Source: a virus. Taken from it: DNA of 23,592 nucleotides. The stretch spans positions 1-23,592 of IMG/VR virus record IMGVR_UViG_3300021088_000327; one strand, written 5' to 3'. The notes under the pieces were generated by a model that saw only the letters and a list, made by a program, of their open reading frames with translations, made no database searches and had not been told where the DNA came from. This document shows positions 22,659 through 23,592 of this stretch, piece by piece (position 1 is the first letter of the stretch; each line of letters begins with the position of its first letter). The translations under genes were made by a program, and so were the position numbers.

Positions 22659-23114
22659 ATGAGAAGCATGCGCACCCTGGGAACTATTCTTTTTCTTTTA
22701 ATTTGTTTGAATGGCTGTAAAAAGGACTCAACGCCGTTATCGCAAGATTCAAAAAAACTAATTGTTGGTAAATGGTTTACTTTCTCTCATTTATCAAGAT
22801 TATATTACAATGGCGTAGCAGTTGATTCCACTTTTAAACAAAATTTTACTACGAATGACTTTTCCCAATACTTTAGTGATGGAACAGGCATCCAATCAAC
22901 CAACTACCAGCCCGCGCCGAGTTTGAGCCTTTTTCATTATACCATAAACGGTTTGAATTTAAACCAATTTAATTCGTCGGATAATTCAAGCGTAGCAGAA
23001 GTAATAACAACGTTGACATCCACTGATCTGTCATTAAATTATGCTCTTATTATAGCCGACCCCGGATCGGGAAGAGTTTATACCGAAAAAAATTATGTTG
23101 TCTTTAAGAAATAG
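22659..23114 (+). CDS. Lipoprotein cargo (moron), possible lipocalin-like fold
   Basis: The only convincing plus-strand gene, between the terminase genes. Translation from 22659 gives 151 residues; an upstream ATG at 22629 would add ten residues, but the shorter form has a better signal peptide (MRSMRTLGTILFLLICLNGC). The lipobox is L-N-G-C with the lipidated Cys followed by KKDS. The mature part has LIVGKWFTFSHLSRLYYNGV, FSDGTG, FHYTINGLNLNQFNSS and VITTLTSTDLSLNY, an order common in Bacteroidota lipocalin-like lipoproteins (G-K-W start, Y-x-I-x-G-x-x-L later). Ligand and role are unknown. Its orientation opposes the late genes and it ends four bases before the terminase small-subunit stop, so it is probably expressed in the lysogen. 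Confidence 0.82.
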   Translation: MRSMRTLGTILFLLICLNGCKKDSTPLSQDSKKLIVGKWFTFSHLSRLYYNGVAVDSTFKQNFTTNDFSQYFSDGTGIQSTNYQPAPSLSLFHYTINGLNLNQFNSSDNSSVAEVITTLTSTDLSLNYALIIADPGSGRVYTEKNYVVFKK

Positions 23115-23118
23115 CAAC

Positions 23119-23592
23119 CTATAATGTAACGTCTTTCTCGCTTCCCGCCAAATTGGGGCCTGCTTCAAGGATCTCTATTTTAATATTGTGAAAAGTTGTG
23201 AAACCTTCGGTGTTATTTTTCGGTTGTTCATTCCACTTTAGCGTTTTAAGCGCAAATATGGCGCCGGCCGATGACTGAAGATGTAGTTTTTTCTCATATA
23301 CAGATTCAATATGCAGACGCGCCCTTTTAAGAATATGTGCAAACCTGCCATTATCTTCATAGCCAGTAAACGCCTGCATACTTTCGAAACCCAGGAAAAA
23401 TGCGAGCCCGCTTAAAGTCGGCGGCTCCGGCTCGCGATCCCATATTTTATTTTCTGATTTATTGACAGGTTCATCAGGTTGTCCGGTATCGTTTTGACTT
23501 GAACGGTATGCTCCTTGTATATAATTAAAGTAATCATCAATACGATCGGACAGACAAGCCGCACTAGCGAAGGAAAGTTTGGATTTTCTCAT
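23119..23592 (-). CDS. terS: Terminase small subunit
   Basis: A 157-residue protein whose ATG lies at the window edge, so an earlier start cannot be excluded. Residues 55-75 (REPEPPTLSGLAFFLGFESM) start a helix-turn-helix-like domain, followed by QAFTGYEDNGRFAHILKRAR, then IESVYEKKLHLQSSAGAIFALKTL. This 'P-x-x-S-G-L-A-x-F-L-G-F ... G-A-I-F-A-L-K' layout is typical of small terminase (DNA-packaging gp3-like) proteins. It would recognise the pac or cos site and regulate the large subunit. The N-terminal 50 residues are polar and poorly conserved in appearance. It is convergent with the lipoprotein gene and separated from terL by it. Confidence 0.85.
   Translation of the reverse strand: MRKSKLSFASAACLSDRIDDYFNYIQGAYRSSQNDTGQPDEPVNKSENKIWDREPEPPTLSGLAFFLGFESMQAFTGYEDNGRFAHILKRARLHIESVYEKKLHLQSSAGAIFALKTLKWNEQPKNNTEGFTTFHNIKIEILEAGPNLAGSEKDVTL

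Overview
This window looks like the late (structural and lysis) half of a tailed-phage genome, most likely a prophage in a Bacteroidota host of the Sphingobacteriaceae type (Mucilaginibacter/Pedobacter-like). The host guess rests on several signs. A tail protein carries a SprB-like repeat. Start codons follow A/T-rich leaders without Shine-Dalgarno sequences. Intergenic spacers are built from short degenerate words and a C5-A4-G6 palindrome. Most structural proteins look like Bacteroidota phage families (a DUF6712-like adaptor, the 69-aa neck/head-region protein, the 150-aa lysis-region protein). No integrase, repressor, replication gene or att site is visible, so phage ends cannot be placed. 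A tape measure without a visible sheath or baseplate set suggests a siphovirus-like particle.

Nearly all genes lie on the minus strand and are transcribed from the right edge to the left. In that order: terminase small subunit (23592-23119), terminase large subunit (22476-21256), a tail-assembly-chaperone-like gene with a likely -1 frameshift extension (21249-20408), a tail-terminator-like protein, an HK97-gp10-like protein, two 706-aa tail proteins, a secreted cargo protein, the tape measure (14319-12094), an 85-aa helix-turn-helix-like protein, a ClpP-type prohead protease fused to a scaffold (11474-10269), the major capsid protein (10190-8982), a tail-tube-like protein, a 69-aa protein, the portal (7923-6628), a DUF6712-like adaptor, a collagen-repeat fibre, a 144-aa protein, a modular beta-rich appendage, and a lysis cassette (holin, GH24 lysozyme, spanin-like protein, 150-aa conserved protein).

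Two genes look like cargo (morons). One is a lipoprotein on the plus strand between the two terminase genes. The other is a signal-peptide protein inserted before the tape measure, with its own strong terminator. The order of head and tail genes is permuted compared with lambda/HK97-like phages: tail genes come first, and the portal lies after the capsid gene.

The most interesting points are the T7 slippery run that would create a 280-aa chaperone fusion, three 50-bp repeats upstream of the protease gene, the domain insertion in the capsid protein, the SprB-like domain in a tail protein, and the permuted gene order. I saw no RNA gene, CRISPR array, insertion sequence or reverse transcriptase.
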